A stretch of 64,000 bases of DNA from Cruoricaptor ignavus (GCF_900141665.1 NZ_FQYI01000001.1:186001-250000); one strand, 5' to 3'; counted from the first letter of the stretch, positions 43,568 to 52,691 are shown. Numbers and translations are program-made. The notes: generated from the letters alone by a model not told the origin.

Positions 43568-44209
43568 GTGCTTAGTCTTAAAATTTTCACCTTCAACCCG
43601 CTCGGCGAAAACACCTACATCCTTTACCACAAAAATAAAAGCGCGTGGCTCATCGACCCGGGAACTTATTGGGAAGAGGAACGGCGCGAGCTTGATAACT
43701 TCTTGAAATCCAACAATTTAAATATCGAAAAAATTTTGCTGACGCATGGCCACATCGATCATGTAATGGGGCTTCAGTGGGCAGCGGAACGATATGGAGC
43801 ATCCACCTATCTGCACGAGGCGGATGAACCTTTGCTGAAAACATTCCACCTGACGGGGGAAAGGTTTGGTATGCAGCTGCAGCCGATTTCACTTGAGACC
43901 AAACGACTCAACGAAGGCGAAGAATTAGACTTTTATGGTGAGATTTTAAGAGTCTTACACATACCGGGACACTCCCCGGGAAGTTTGGTTTTTTATCACG
44001 AAAAAGGAAAATTTGCAATCTCCGGAGATGTACTTTTCGAGGGAAGTATCGGCCGCACCGACCTTCCAGGCGGCAATTATGAATTATTAATCAAAGGAAT
44101 CAGGGAAAAACTACTGACGCTTCCGCCAGATACTAAAATCTTTCCCGGCCACGGGAACGCGACCAGCATTGGGTTTGAAAGAGATCATAATCCATTCCTC
44201 AGGGATTAG
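43568..44209 (+). CDS. MBL-fold hydrolase, glyoxalase II-like (YcbL type)
   Basis: Small metallo-hydrolase of 213 residues. Metal ligands: LTHGHIDHVMG (HxHxDH), IPGHSPGSLVFY, SGDVLFEGSIGRTDLPGG and FPGHGNATSIGFERDHNPFL. It lacks the C-terminal substrate domain of classical glyoxalase II, as in YcbL-type enzymes. The start is a GTG at 43568, fitting the -7 element upstream. Its stop interlocks with the convergent thioredoxin gene on four shared bases (TTAG). Confidence 0.93.
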   Translation: MLSLKIFTFNPLGENTYILYHKNKSAWLIDPGTYWEEERRELDNFLKSNNLNIEKILLTHGHIDHVMGLQWAAERYGASTYLHEADEPLLKTFHLTGERFGMQLQPISLETKRLNEGEELDFYGEILRVLHIPGHSPGSLVFYHEKGKFAISGDVLFEGSIGRTDLPGGNYELLIKGIREKLLTLPPDTKIFPGHGNATSIGFERDHNPFLRD

Positions 44210-44766
44210 GACTTCCACTTGATGTTGCAGCCCAAACTTGGCATCTGCATTTCTTCCTGCGGTGTTCCGGCGAGCAAGTTTTCAAATGCCACGATCAAAT
44301 CCTCACCCGTGATTTCATGCTGGTTTCCAGGGCGTGAAGCATCCATCTGCCCGCGGTAAATCAAGTCCAGCTTCTCATCGAAAAAGTAAAAATCTGGCGT
44401 GCAAGCTGCATCGTAAGCCTTGGCAACCGCCTGGCTTTCATCAAAAAGATACGGAAAAGCGAAGCCTTTTTCCTCCTGAAAATCCACCATATTTTCTGGT
44501 GAATCCGCCGGATAATTTTCAATATCGTTCGAATTGATACCGATGAATTCGATGCCCTGCGCACGATAATCATCATAAAGCTCCGCCAGTTTTTCGATGA
44601 TGTGGATCACGAACGGACAGTGGTTGCACATAAAAATCACCAGCGTTCCTTTCTCACCTTTCAGCGACTCAAGTGACTGAATTTCATTGTTTTGCGCAGG
44701 GTTCGGAAGCTCGAAATACGGCGCTTTCGTTCCCAGCGGAAGCATATTGGATGGTGTTCTTGCCAT
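44206..44766 (-). CDS. Thioredoxin-fold protein (AhpC/TSA-like redoxin)
   Basis: Cytoplasmic redoxin of 186 residues from the ATG at 44766 (MARTPSNMLPLGTKAPYFEL). The active site is VIFMCNHCPFVIH (CxxC), followed by IEFIGINSNDIENYPADSPE and ACTPDFYFFDEKLDLIYRG. This is a widespread redoxin family of undetermined partner. A longer frame upstream would run into miaA. It starts 4 bases after the miaA stop, so one operon. Confidence 0.9.
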   Translation of the reverse strand: MARTPSNMLPLGTKAPYFELPNPAQNNEIQSLESLKGEKGTLVIFMCNHCPFVIHIIEKLAELYDDYRAQGIEFIGINSNDIENYPADSPENMVDFQEEKGFAFPYLFDESQAVAKAYDAACTPDFYFFDEKLDLIYRGQMDASRPGNQHEITGEDLIVAFENLLAGTPQEEMQMPSLGCNIKWKS

Positions 44767-44770
44767 AATT

Positions 44771-45682
44771 TTAATTTTTCTGAATGCCGAAATCTTCCAG
44801 CAAAGATAGCGATTCTGCGAAAGCATTTTCAAAATTCACCCAATGAATATCGCTTTCACCGCGATACCAGGTGAGCTGCCGTTTTGCAAATCTTCGGGAA
44901 TTTTTCTTGATTTCCGAAACGGCGAATTCTAAATCCCATTCTCCGTTCAGAAAGCGGAAAAGTTCCATATAGCCTACTGTTTTCAGTGGTACTAATTCTT
45001 GAAATTCCGTTAAAGATTTCACTTCGGCGAGAAGTCCGGCTGCCATCATTTTATCAACCCGTTCGTTTATTTTTTGATAAATAATTTCGCGCGGCGCTTC
45101 AATCCCGATTCTTATCGTGCGGAAATCCCGCGCTTTTTTCGGCTCGGCAATCAGCTCAGAATATTTTTTCCCGGTTTGCCAAATTACATCTATCGCCCTG
45201 AGAATTCTTCTCGGATTATCCTTGTCTACAATTGCAAAGTATTCGTTATCAATATTTTGCAAAATTTTCAGCAGTTCTTCGTAGCCTTTCCTTTTCCAAA
45301 TTTCTGCCAGCTTTTTCTGATTTTCAGTATTGGCTTCGGGCAAATCGTTCAGGCCTTCGATTACCGCCTTTTCATACATCATACTACCGCCAACCAAAAT
45401 TACAACATTTTGATTTTCAAATAATTGCGATAATTTCTCTAACGCATCAATTTCAAACTGACCGATGGAATAATAATCCTGCACGGAAAGATGCCCGATG
45501 AAATGGTGCCTTGCCTCGGCAAGTTCCGCTTCGCTTGGCGCCGCAGTCCCGATTTTCATCTCCCTGAAAAACTGCCTGGAATCGCACGACAAAATTTCCG
45601 CATTGTAATGCTTTGCCAAATCAATTGCCAACCGGGTTTTGCCGATGCCCGTAGTTCCGATAACCGAAATTAGCGTTTTCAC
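44771..45682 (-). CDS. miaA: tRNA dimethylallyltransferase
   Basis: Isopentenylates A37 of tRNAs reading UNN codons; 303 residues. The P-loop is in SVIGTTGIGKTRLAIDLAKH. SCDSRQFFREMKIGTA (standard is SADSRQVYR) holds the catalytic Asp, followed by HFIGHLSVQDYYSIGQFE and GGSMMYEKAVIEGLNDLP. The C-terminus RRFAKRQLTWYRGESDIHW is typical. The start is a GTG at 45682. A terminator just upstream separates it from the DUF1232 gene. Confidence 0.96.
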   Translation of the reverse strand: MKTLISVIGTTGIGKTRLAIDLAKHYNAEILSCDSRQFFREMKIGTAAPSEAELAEARHHFIGHLSVQDYYSIGQFEIDALEKLSQLFENQNVVILVGGSMMYEKAVIEGLNDLPEANTENQKKLAEIWKRKGYEELLKILQNIDNEYFAIVDKDNPRRILRAIDVIWQTGKKYSELIAEPKKARDFRTIRIGIEAPREIIYQKINERVDKMMAAGLLAEVKSLTEFQELVPLKTVGYMELFRFLNGEWDLEFAVSEIKKNSRRFAKRQLTWYRGESDIHWVNFENAFAESLSLLEDFGIQKN

Positions 45683-45708
45683 GCCGCAAAGTTCTGATTT
45701 TCCAAAAT

Positions 45709-45735
45709 AAAAAACCGCCCAAAAAATTCGGGCGG
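45709..45735 (-). terminator. Terminator of the tlpA-DUF1232 unit
   Basis: Minus strand: CCGCCC pairs with GGGCGG around GAATTTTTT, followed by six T, 20 bases after the DUF1232 stop. Confidence 0.8.
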
Positions 45736-45754
45736 CACAAAATTATTGTGAAAA

Positions 45755-46117
45755 TTATTCTGCATCCACTTCAATTGTGGTGATGTCGTTTTTCTTGTCG
45801 CTTTCCCATTGTAGAAAACGCTCTACCTCGTTCATTAGGCGAGGCATTAAGAATGCTAATACTGCCAAATCATCGACGATTCCGACAAACGGAATCGCAA
45901 TTTCCGGTAAAATATCAATCGGCGAAATGATGTAGGCCAACCCCAAAAAAACCGTCCACATCGAAACTTGGCTCGTCTTATAATTGCCTTTCCGCCACTG
46001 TTTTATCATCCGCCAAATTGTAGGCAAATTAGCGATAAAACCTTTGTACCCGGCAGCTTGACGATAAACTCTGAATTTTTTTCTCATCACTTCTTTAATG
46101 GAATAGTCAGCTTGCAA
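45755..46117 (-). CDS. YkvA-type DUF1232 protein
   Basis: Small protein of 120 residues. The DUF1232 core is FLGLAYIISPIDILPEIAIP and FVGIVDDLAVLAFLMPRLM, with two hydrophobic helices joined by an SPIDxxPd turn. An acidic tail (DITTIEVDAE) ends it. Probably membrane-associated; function unknown. It follows tlpA by 15 bases. Confidence 0.9.
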   Translation of the reverse strand: MQADYSIKEVMRKKFRVYRQAAGYKGFIANLPTIWRMIKQWRKGNYKTSQVSMWTVFLGLAYIISPIDILPEIAIPFVGIVDDLAVLAFLMPRLMNEVERFLQWESDKKNDITTIEVDAE

Positions 46118-46132
46118 AATCCATATCGAAAT

Positions 46133-46684
46133 CTATGGATTTGTTTTTGAAAGATTATCAATGAATTGATGAGTTTTTTGCGAATTCCAATTTCTCATTC
46201 CGCTCTCTTTCATCACGATTCTTCCGTCTTTGTAGATGATGAAGGTTGTCGGGAAAGTATTTGGCAAAATCTCTCCTGAAATCGGGCTCTGTGCGATGTA
46301 AACCGGCGCTGTATATTGGTTTTCGGCAATAAATTTCCGCACATCTTCTTCCTTGTCCTGCATTGCGATGAGCGCAAAATCCATCCGCTCTTTTTTGCCG
46401 TTGTAAAGTGCTTCAATCGATGGCCATTCCTGTCGGCAAGGCGGGCACCAGGTTCCCCAGAAATTCAGGAAAAGCAAATCTTTTTGCTGCAAGTTTTTCA
46501 GGTTGGTATCCGGAACATTGATGCCTTTCAAATCTATGTCTAAATCATTGGTTTCCAGCTTGGTAGTCTTTTCAATCGCAGCGATTGGGAAGAAGGTGTC
46601 CCGTAAAAAAGTGCGCACAGTGGGAATCATCAGCAATCCCAAAATCAAAATGGTAACGATTATAAAAATTGTGTTTTTCCGCAT
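46133..46684 (-). CDS. TlpA-family thiol-disulfide oxidoreductase
   Basis: Membrane-anchored periplasmic thioredoxin of 183 residues. An N-terminal membrane segment (TIFIIVTILILGLLMIP) is followed by the redoxin fold with FLNFWGTWCPPCRQEWPSIE (active WCPPC) and the cis-Pro strand TFPTTFIIYKDGRIVMK. Typical of reductases for cytochrome c maturation or extracytoplasmic disulfides. A repeat tract runs to one base before the ATG. Confidence 0.93.
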   Translation of the reverse strand: MRKNTIFIIVTILILGLLMIPTVRTFLRDTFFPIAAIEKTTKLETNDLDIDLKGINVPDTNLKNLQQKDLLFLNFWGTWCPPCRQEWPSIEALYNGKKERMDFALIAMQDKEEDVRKFIAENQYTAPVYIAQSPISGEILPNTFPTTFIIYKDGRIVMKESGMRNWNSQKTHQFIDNLSKTNP

Positions 46685-46713
46685 AGGTTTATGGTTAATG
46701 ATTGATGGCTAAT
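46685..46713 (-). repeat. 7-base microrepeat abutting the tlpA start
   Basis: Minus strand: four heptads in register, from ATTAGCC through ATTAACC to ATAAACC, then one T and the ATG. Confidence 0.7.
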
Positions 46714-46746
46714 TATTTTTAAGAATGGCTGATTATGGGAACCATG

Positions 46747-46760
46747 TAAAGCCTAAAGCC
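46747..46760 (-). repeat. Heptad pair over the aroC stop codon
   Basis: Two identical heptads (minus-strand GGCTTTA twice) with the aroC stop TAG (46755-46753) straddling their junction. Confidence 0.55.
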
Positions 46761-47826
46761 TATCGCTCTTCCTTAGTTTATTGATTAAATACAAATCTGC
46801 CAGCACAAAAGCCGCAAGATTTTCAACGATGGGAACGGCCCTTGGCAAAACGCAGGCATCGTGTCTTCCCTTTCCTTCCACAATTGCGGAATTCCCAAAT
46901 TTATCCACGCTTTCTTGCGGTTTCATCAAAGTGGCTACAGGCTTGAAACCCACGCGAAAATAAACATCCATCCCGTTCGAAATGCCACCCTGAATGCCGC
47001 CGGATAAATTCGTTTTCGTGCTGAAATCTTCGTTGAAAATATCATTATGCTCCGAGCCTTTCATCTTCGAACCGCAAAAACCGCTGCCGTACTCAAAGCC
47101 TTTCGCAGCGTTAATGCTCAGCATCGCTTTCGCAAGTTCTGCTTGAAGTTTATTGAAAACCGGCTCGCCAATTCCTGCCTGCAAATTTTGAACGACACAG
47201 GTAATCGTGCCGCCGATTGTATCGCCATCTTTCCGCACTTCCCTTATTTTTGCCTCCATTTTTTCCGCTGTTTCTTCATCCGGACAGCGAACGGCGTTGC
47301 GTTCCGTTTTGTTGAAATCCAAATCCTGATAAGGTTTTTCGCAAAAAATCTCACTAACCGATGAAACGAACGCATTGATTTTCAAATCGTTAGGAAGTAA
47401 TTGCTTCGCTAAAGCGCCGGCCACAACCCAATTTACCGTTTCCCTTGCGCTCGATTTTCCGCCACCACGATAATCACGGATGCCGAATTTTTTTTCGTAA
47501 GTAAAATCAGCGTGAGAGGGGCGGTAAACATTCTGAATATGCGAATAATCCTGCGACTTCTGATTTTCATTTTTGATGATGAAACCGATGGGCAAGCCTG
47601 TAGTTTTTCCTTCAAAAATTCCCGACAAAAACTGCACTTCGTCGCTTTCTTTCCGCTGAGTTACAATCGCAGATTGCCCAGGTTTTCTGCGGTCCAATTC
47701 TTTCTGAATCGCTTCAAAATCTACCGAAATTCCGGCAGGCACATTGGAAATAATTCCGCCATAAGCTTCACCGTGGCTTTCGCCAAAAGTGTTGAGCGTT
47801 AAAAAATTTCCAAGCGTATTCAGCAT
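46753..47826 (-). CDS. aroC: Chorismate synthase
   Basis: Last step of the shikimate pathway, EPSP to chorismate with reduced FMN; 357 residues. Signatures: [40 protein letters not shown] and [20 protein letters not shown], plus [18 protein letters not shown] near the C-terminus. Full length. It lies 35 bases downstream of aspS on the same strand. Confidence 0.97.
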   Translation of the reverse strand: MLNTLGNFLTLNTFGESHGEAYGGIISNVPAGISVDFEAIQKELDRRKPGQSAIVTQRKESDEVQFLSGIFEGKTTGLPIGFIIKNENQKSQDYSHIQNVYRPSHADFTYEKKFGIRDYRGGGKSSARETVNWVVAGALAKQLLPNDLKINAFVSSVSEIFCEKPYQDLDFNKTERNAVRCPDEETAEKMEAKIREVRKDGDTIGGTITCVVQNLQAGIGEPVFNKLQAELAKAMLSINAAKGFEYGSGFCGSKMKGSEHNDIFNEDFSTKTNLSGGIQGGISNGMDVYFRVGFKPVATLMKPQESVDKFGNSAIVEGKGRHDACVLPRAVPIVENLAAFVLADLYLINKLRKSDRL

Positions 47827-47861
47827 TTTCGTTTTATTAATTTTTCAGGTTTTCTAGTGAA

Positions 47862-49610
47862 TTATTGTGAAATCCGTAAATTGAGTTCGTTCAATTGTTC
47901 ATCGGCAATTTCACTTGGCGCATCAATCATCACATCTCGGCCGGAATTATTTTTCGGGAAGGCGATGTAATCGCGTATAACTTCGTTGCCGTCGAGAATT
48001 GCAACCAGCCTGTCGAAACCGAATGCAATTCCAGCGTGCGGTGGTGCGCCGTATTTAAATGCGTTCATCAGGAAGCCAAACTGCGCCTCGGCATCTTCCT
48101 GAGAAAATCCAAGAAGTGAGAACATTTTGGACTGCAATTCCCGGTCAAAAATCCGCACGGAACCACCGCCAATTTCATTGCCGTTCAAAACCAAATCGTA
48201 GGCATTAGCTCTCACATTGCCAGGATTTTCGCTGAGCAGCGCGATGTCCTCAGGCTTCGGCGATGTGAAGGGATGGTGCATCGCGTGAAACCTGCCAGAT
48301 TCTTCATCCCATTCCAGAAGCGGAAAATCCACCACCCACAGCGGTGCAAATTCATCGCCTTTTCTCAGGCCAAGCTGATTGCCAAGTTCCATCCTAAGCG
48401 CGGAAAGCTGCGCGCGAACTTTGTTTTCATCGCCGCTAAGAATCAGCAGTAAATCTCCGGGTTTTGCGCCAAATTTTTCAGCGATAATTTTCAAGGCCGC
48501 TTCGTCGTAAAATTTATTCACCGAAGAAGTCAGCGTGCCGTCGTTCTGATATTTTACCCACACCATTCCGGAAGCGCCAATCTGCGGGCGTTTCACGAAA
48601 TCCGTATAGTTGTCGATTTGTTTGCGCGTCCAGTCTGCCGCATTTTCTACGCAAATTCCCACCACAAGTTCCGCATCGTCGAAAATCTTGAAATCGCGGC
48701 CTTTTGCCACATCGTTCAGTTCCACGAATTCCATTCCGAAGCGTATGTCTGGCTTATCATTCCCAAATCTGCGCATCGCTTCATCGTAGGTCATTCTTGG
48801 GAAATCCGCGAAATCTTTGCCTGTCACTTCCTTCAGCAGAGATTTGGTGAGGCCTTCGAAAATCTGCAGCACATCTTCCTGCTCGGCAAATGCCATTTCG
48901 CAATCGATTTGCGTGAATTCCGGCTGTCTGTCGGCTCGAAGGTCTTCATCGCGGAAGCATTTCACGATTTGGAAATACCGGTCTAAACCGCCCACCATCA
49001 GCAGTTGCTTGAAGGTTTGCGGAGATTGCGGCAGGGCGTAGAACTGCCCTGGATTCATCCGGCTTGGCACCACGAAATCTCGTGCGCCTTCCGGTGTGGA
49101 TTTGATGAGCACCGGCGTTTCCACTTCGATGAAACCTTCGTCGGACAAATAGTTTCGCACTTTCTGCGCCATTTTGTGGCGGAACATCAGCTTGTCCTTC
49201 ACGGGATTTCTGCGGATGTCCAGGTAGCGGTACTTCATCCGTAGTTCTTCGCCGCCGTCGGTTTCATCTTCGATGGTGAAGGGCGGCAGTTCGGATTCGT
49301 TCAGGATGTTGAGTTCGCTTGCCAAAATCTCGATTTCGCCGGTTGGAATTTTCGGGTTTTTGGACGAGCGTTCGATGACTTTTCCTTTGACCTGGATGAC
49401 GAACTCCCTACCGATTTCCCGCGCTTTCTCGAGCAGCGCTTTTTCGCTGCGGTCTTCATCGAAGACAAGCTGCGTGATGCCGTATCTGTCACGCAGGTCA
49501 ATCCAGATCATAAAGCCTTTGTCTCGCACGGTTTGTACCCAGCCTGCAAGCGTTACTTCTTCGTTTAAATTTTTGGCGGTGAGTTCGCCGTTCGTATGTG
49601 TTCGGAACAT
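47862..49610 (-). CDS. aspS: Aspartyl-tRNA synthetase
   Basis: Class II synthetase, 582 residues, bacterial type with the GAD insertion. An OB-fold anticodon domain (about 1-110: [20 protein letters not shown]) is followed by motif 2 in [20 protein letters not shown] and motif 3 in [15 protein letters not shown]. Its leader of about 150 bases is occupied by degenerate heptads downstream of a good -7 element. Confidence 0.97.
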   Translation of the reverse strand: MFRTHTNGELTAKNLNEEVTLAGWVQTVRDKGFMIWIDLRDRYGITQLVFDEDRSEKALLEKAREIGREFVIQVKGKVIERSSKNPKIPTGEIEILASELNILNESELPPFTIEDETDGGEELRMKYRYLDIRRNPVKDKLMFRHKMAQKVRNYLSDEGFIEVETPVLIKSTPEGARDFVVPSRMNPGQFYALPQSPQTFKQLLMVGGLDRYFQIVKCFRDEDLRADRQPEFTQIDCEMAFAEQEDVLQIFEGLTKSLLKEVTGKDFADFPRMTYDEAMRRFGNDKPDIRFGMEFVELNDVAKGRDFKIFDDAELVVGICVENAADWTRKQIDNYTDFVKRPQIGASGMVWVKYQNDGTLTSSVNKFYDEAALKIIAEKFGAKPGDLLLILSGDENKVRAQLSALRMELGNQLGLRKGDEFAPLWVVDFPLLEWDEESGRFHAMHHPFTSPKPEDIALLSENPGNVRANAYDLVLNGNEIGGGSVRIFDRELQSKMFSLLGFSQEDAEAQFGFLMNAFKYGAPPHAGIAFGFDRLVAILDGNEVIRDYIAFPKNNSGRDVMIDAPSEIADEQLNELNLRISQ

Positions 49611-49690
49611 TCGCGTTTTAGATTTTAGCTGCGAGAGCCAAGAGTCAAGATTTTAGGGCAGTGTTTAATTCGTGCGCTGATTACAAATGA

Positions 49691-49753
49691 AATTTCTAAC
49701 CTTCTAAGTTTTGCGTCTCAATTCTCGAATCTCGGTTCTTGGGTCTTGATTCT
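49691..49753 (-). repeat. Nine-unit heptad tract in the aspS leader
   Basis: Minus strand: nine consecutive 7-base units; the first six all begin AGA (for example AGAATCA, AGACCCA, AGATTCG) and the last three are more diverged. It lies just downstream of the -7 element, so it would be in the 5' untranslated region. Confidence 0.75.
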
Positions 49754-49760
49754 AATTCTG

Positions 49761-49768
49761 CAAAGATA
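49761..49768 (-). promoter_or_regulatory. -7 element of aspS
   Basis: Minus-strand TATCTTTG (TAnnTTTG), about 150 bases before the aspS ATG. Confidence 0.5.
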
Positions 49769-49797
49769 TGGATTTTGGCGGTGGGATTTTGCGTGAG

Positions 49798-49949
49798 GGA
49801 TAGTAGCGGATACCCCGCAGCGTAGCCGCGAAGCGAAGCGGAGCGGCAAAGCGAGGAGTAGAAGCGGATAGCCCGACGCTAAACGGAGTGAGTGGAGCGC
49901 GCGAGCGAAGCGAGCGCCGAAACGAACGAAGTGCAGCGGCACGCCCAAA
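49798..49949 (+). repeat. GC-rich dispersed repeat, copy 2
   Basis: Starts GGATAGTAGCGGATACCCCG, contains GCCGC...GCGGC and GCGAGGAGTAG, then AGCGGATAGCC, matching copy 1 (2098-2179, opposite strand). An extra stretch of about 65 bases rich in GCGAGCGAAGCGAGC follows before the common end CGCCCAAA. Confidence 0.75.
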
Positions 49950-49959
49950 TTATTGAGAA

Positions 49960-49967
49960 TAAATTTG
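49960..49967 (+). promoter_or_regulatory. -7 element of the THX gene
   Basis: TAAATTTG (TAnnTTTG), 53 bases before the ATG; no clear -33. Confidence 0.45.
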
Positions 49968-50020
49968 CAGGTTTGAGGAATTTTTTCTAAATTCGTTTAA
50001 AATTTAAAAATTTCGTAAAA

Positions 50021-50215
50021 ATGGGAAAAGGCGATAAGAAGACGAAGCGCGGAAAAATAACTTCCGGAAGCTATGGGAAAACGCGGCAGCGCAGGAAATC
50101 GGCGGCGAAAATACCTGTGAAGGTGCTGGATGAAAACGAGAAACCGGCGCCAAAAGCAAAGGTGCGGAAAAAAGTGGGCGAACAAACCGAGCCTACCGAA
50201 AACGCCGATGTCTAA
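50021..50215 (+). CDS. 30S ribosomal protein THX (bTHX)
   Basis: Very basic small-subunit protein of 64 residues. The first 27 residues (MGKGDKKTKRGKITSGSYGK...) match the short THX peptide of Thermus ribosomes; the tail KVLDENEKPAPKAKVRKK is a Bacteroidota extension. Monocistronic with its own terminator. Confidence 0.9.
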   Translation: MGKGDKKTKRGKITSGSYGKTRQRRKSAAKIPVKVLDENEKPAPKAKVRKKVGEQTEPTENADV

Positions 50216-50216
50216 A

Positions 50217-50253
50217 GAAAAAACCGAAGCGAAATGCCTCGGTTTCTTTTTTT
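50217..50253. terminator. Terminator of THX
   Basis: AAACCGA pairs with TCGGTTT around an 11-base loop, extended by A/T pairs, followed by eight T on the plus strand; also usable by the convergent DUF937 gene. Confidence 0.8.
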
Positions 50254-50256
50254 TAA

Positions 50257-50889
50257 TTATTTAAATAAACTTCCAAAAATTCCGCCAAGTCCGCTTTGTT
50301 TTTGCTGCGGTGCGCCGCCAAGTCCGGCGAGAATTTCGCCAAAGGGATTATTGCCGCCTTGCTGACCGGAAAGTACGGATGTCAAAATATTGTTCAGCGG
50401 ATTTGAACCGCCTGCCTGAGAAGCGGTGTTATTCAGGATGCCGCCCAGCAAATCGCCGATTCCACCGGCACCTACATTGTTTTGGCGTTTCTGCTGGCCG
50501 ATGTAGCCCATAATCACCGGTGCAAGCATCGCAAGAAGGGCGCCGATCTTGTTCTGAGAAATTCCGGTTTGCTGCGCCAGCTGGTTTTCCACCTCAGATT
50601 TTTTGCTGCCGAAAATGTGAGACAGGATGGAAGAGCCTTCTTCCTGCCGCTCTGCTGCCTGTGCAGGATTGCTGATGATGCTTCCATCGTGGTCTTTCTC
50701 CAGCGCGTTGTTCAGGGCTTCCGCTTCGGAAGGGTTTTCGCGGGATTTTTTCTGCAGATAGGAAATTATCAGCGGTGCGGCTACGGCTGCCAGCGCAATC
50801 ATCTGGTTTTTCTCCACGCCGTAGCGGTTTTCGGCCTGCTGGGCAACTTGTGCGCCGGCATTGCCAGTAAGTAAGTCTATTAGATTCAT
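50257..50889 (-). CDS. DUF937 domain protein
   Basis: Protein of 210 residues from the ATG at 50889 (MNLIDLLTGNAGAQVAQQAE). The DUF937 domain has two hydrophobic repeats (ALAAVAAPLIISYLQKKS and ALLAMLAPVIMGYIGQQKR), each next to an NxxGV/TGIS-type turn. The C-terminal third is Gly/Asn/Gln-rich (GGIGDLLGGILNN). Function unknown; 20 bases downstream of DUF2480 on the same strand. Confidence 0.88.
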   Translation of the reverse strand: MNLIDLLTGNAGAQVAQQAENRYGVEKNQMIALAAVAAPLIISYLQKKSRENPSEAEALNNALEKDHDGSIISNPAQAAERQEEGSSILSHIFGSKKSEVENQLAQQTGISQNKIGALLAMLAPVIMGYIGQQKRQNNVGAGGIGDLLGGILNNTASQAGGSNPLNNILTSVLSGQQGGNNPFGEILAGLGGAPQQKQSGLGGIFGSLFK

Positions 50890-50909
50890 GAAATTTTTTT
50901 GCAAGATAA

Positions 50910-51422
50910 TCAATTTTTGAAAATCGGCACGCTGCTGCAGGCTTCACCGAACATCAGGGATTTTACGAGCGGCCGCAACTTTTCCACGAGTTCTATGTAG
51001 GCATTCAGCGGGATTTCCTTTTCTGAGCAGCCTTTTACCAGAACGCGCTTGTTTTCTAACGGCGAAAAATCGTAGGTTGAAATGGCGTCGTGCATTAGCA
51101 TCGTTTCCAAATCTGCAGGGCTTCCGTAAACGATTTTTTTCGCGAAACCGCTGAGCCTGGAAGTGAGCAGGAAATACGACCAAAGCGGAACGATGGCATC
51201 CGCAGAATTGTGGATGTTCACGAAGCAATCGCGGAAATCTTCCGGGTTGATTGCTGCCACTTTTTCGCGGAAATCCTTTTCTTTCAGGATAATGCCTTCG
51301 AAGAGAAAATCTTTCAGGTCGATGCTTTTGCGCGTGCCTTCAGGAATCAGTTCGGCAAGGTCAAAATTGATGAGGCCGCTTTCTGCTACGCGGTTTTTGA
51401 TTGGGAAATCTTCGGAAATCAT
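50910..51422 (-). CDS. DUF2480 family protein
   Basis: Conserved Bacteroidota protein of 170 residues without signal peptide. It contains SGLINFDLAELIPEGTRKSI, FVNIHNSADAIVPLWSYFLL and VLVKGCSEKEIPLNAYIEL, typical of the family. No function is assigned. A perfect -7 element (TAAATTTG, 51434-51427) lies only 4 bases before the ATG, which would give a leaderless or nearly leaderless mRNA. Divergent from the T9SS plug gene. Confidence 0.85.
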   Translation of the reverse strand: MISEDFPIKNRVAESGLINFDLAELIPEGTRKSIDLKDFLFEGIILKEKDFREKVAAINPEDFRDCFVNIHNSADAIVPLWSYFLLTSRLSGFAKKIVYGSPADLETMLMHDAISTYDFSPLENKRVLVKGCSEKEIPLNAYIELVEKLRPLVKSLMFGEACSSVPIFKN

Positions 51423-51437
51423 TAGGCAAATTTAGTT

Positions 51438-51445
51438 TAAATTTG
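51438..51445 (+). promoter_or_regulatory. -7 element of the T9SS plug gene
   Basis: TAAATTTG (TAnnTTTG) 27 bases before the ATG at 51473; it supports that start over the upstream frame. Confidence 0.55.
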
Positions 51446-51472
51446 GGGAAAATTTTTCCAAATCTTTCCAAG

Positions 51473-52684
51473 ATGAAGCGCGCAGCATTTTTTTTTCTGC
51501 TAATTTCAACCCATTTTTTTTGTCAAAACATCCACGGCATCCAGCTTTTTAATCCTCAAACCAACGATGAAACCCCGGTGATTGGCTTTAATGAATCGCT
51601 GATTCTCCGCTTCGATGATTTCGATAATACAAGCAGGCTGTACCGCTACACCATTCGCCATTGCGACCGGAACTGGCAGCCGGACGGACTTTTTTTCACC
51701 GAAATCGCGAGCGGCAGTATGAGCGGCCTCATCGATAATTACAGCTATTCCTTCAATACACTGCAGAAGTACACCCATTATGAACTGAAATTTCCAAACG
51801 AGAAAATGCAGCCGAAAATTTCCGGAAACTTTGAGCTTATTGTTTACGAAAATTCACCCGAGCGGCCGCTTTTCCGAAGGAGATTCAGCATCTCGGAGGG
51901 CCTTGCCAGCGCTTCTCTGCGCGTGAGCCGTACGGCGGACGCCAGGCAACCTGCCGCGAACCAGCGTGTGGAGGTACAGGCGACTTCAGAAGGATACGAT
52001 ATAAACTCCGTGGCTAACTCACTGACTATGAGCGTAGTACAGAACAACAATCCCTGGATGCGGATTGATAACATCCGCCCGACTTCCGTTCTTGCCAACC
52101 ATTTCACTTTCCAGCATCCCGGCATCATTTTCCCTGGCAATAATGAATTTTATTACTTCGATAATAAAAATATCACCGCGGCTTTCGATATGGTGTCTGC
52201 CACAGAAAGCATTGAGGATCAGTATTATACCTATTTGTTTCCAGTCTGGGCATTCCCGCAGAATTATCAGTATATGCCGGATGTGAACGGCGCCTACTAT
52301 TTCCGCAGGAACGACCTGGGAACCGAGCGAGACCCGCACCGCGAGGGCGACTACAGCTGGGTGTATTTTGCGCTAGATTCCGAGCCGGTTGACAAGGAAA
52401 TTTTCGTGCTGGGCGGGTTTAACGAATTTCAACCTTCGCAAAAAAACCAGATGTTTTATGATGAAAATGCAAAAAAATACATAGCGAAAATCTACCTGAA
52501 ACAGGGCTTTTACAACTACATACTCGCGACAAGATCCGGCGGGGGCACTCCGAATTTCGGGGAAATCAACGGGAATTTCTGGCAAACTGAAAACCTCTAC
52601 CAGGCGTACCTGTACTACCGCCCGTTTGGCCGAAACTACGACGGACTGCTGGGCTATGGCGAATTCCGCACTCCGGTGAGATAG
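51473..52684 (+). CDS. Type IX secretion system plug protein (DUF5103)
   Basis: Exported protein of 403 residues from the ATG at 51473 (signal peptide MKRAAFFFLLISTHFFCQ). DUF5103 landmarks: IHGIQLFNPQTNDETPVIGF, YRYTIRHCDRNWQPDGLFF, HYELKFPNEKMQPKISGNF and DVNGAYYFRRNDLGTERDPH. In structural work this family is the plug that occludes the SprA translocon of the T9SS; the assignment is by family. The window also encodes a T9SS substrate (27330-30254). The frame extends 24 codons upstream through the promoter, hence the later start. Confidence 0.9.
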   Translation: MKRAAFFFLLISTHFFCQNIHGIQLFNPQTNDETPVIGFNESLILRFDDFDNTSRLYRYTIRHCDRNWQPDGLFFTEIASGSMSGLIDNYSYSFNTLQKYTHYELKFPNEKMQPKISGNFELIVYENSPERPLFRRRFSISEGLASASLRVSRTADARQPAANQRVEVQATSEGYDINSVANSLTMSVVQNNNPWMRIDNIRPTSVLANHFTFQHPGIIFPGNNEFYYFDNKNITAAFDMVSATESIEDQYYTYLFPVWAFPQNYQYMPDVNGAYYFRRNDLGTERDPHREGDYSWVYFALDSEPVDKEIFVLGGFNEFQPSQKNQMFYDENAKKYIAKIYLKQGFYNYILATRSGGGTPNFGEINGNFWQTENLYQAYLYYRPFGRNYDGLLGYGEFRTPVR

Positions 52685-52691
52685 CCCTTGC

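Larger units (their letters stand above)
49611..50020. other. Gene-free stretch between aspS and THX
   Basis: About 410 bases with no gene. It contains two heptad tracts in the aspS leader (49615-49660 weaker, 49691-49753 clear), the aspS -7 element, the second copy of the GC-rich dispersed repeat (49798-49949) and the THX -7 element. A 76-codon frame on the minus strand (49718-49948) is an artefact of the repeats. Confidence 0.8.

Noticed and set aside
49718-49948. 76-codon minus-strand frame between aspS and THX
   Set aside because: It lies across the heptad tract, a -7 element and the GC-rich repeat; the product is repetitive Arg/Leu/Ala without family resemblance.
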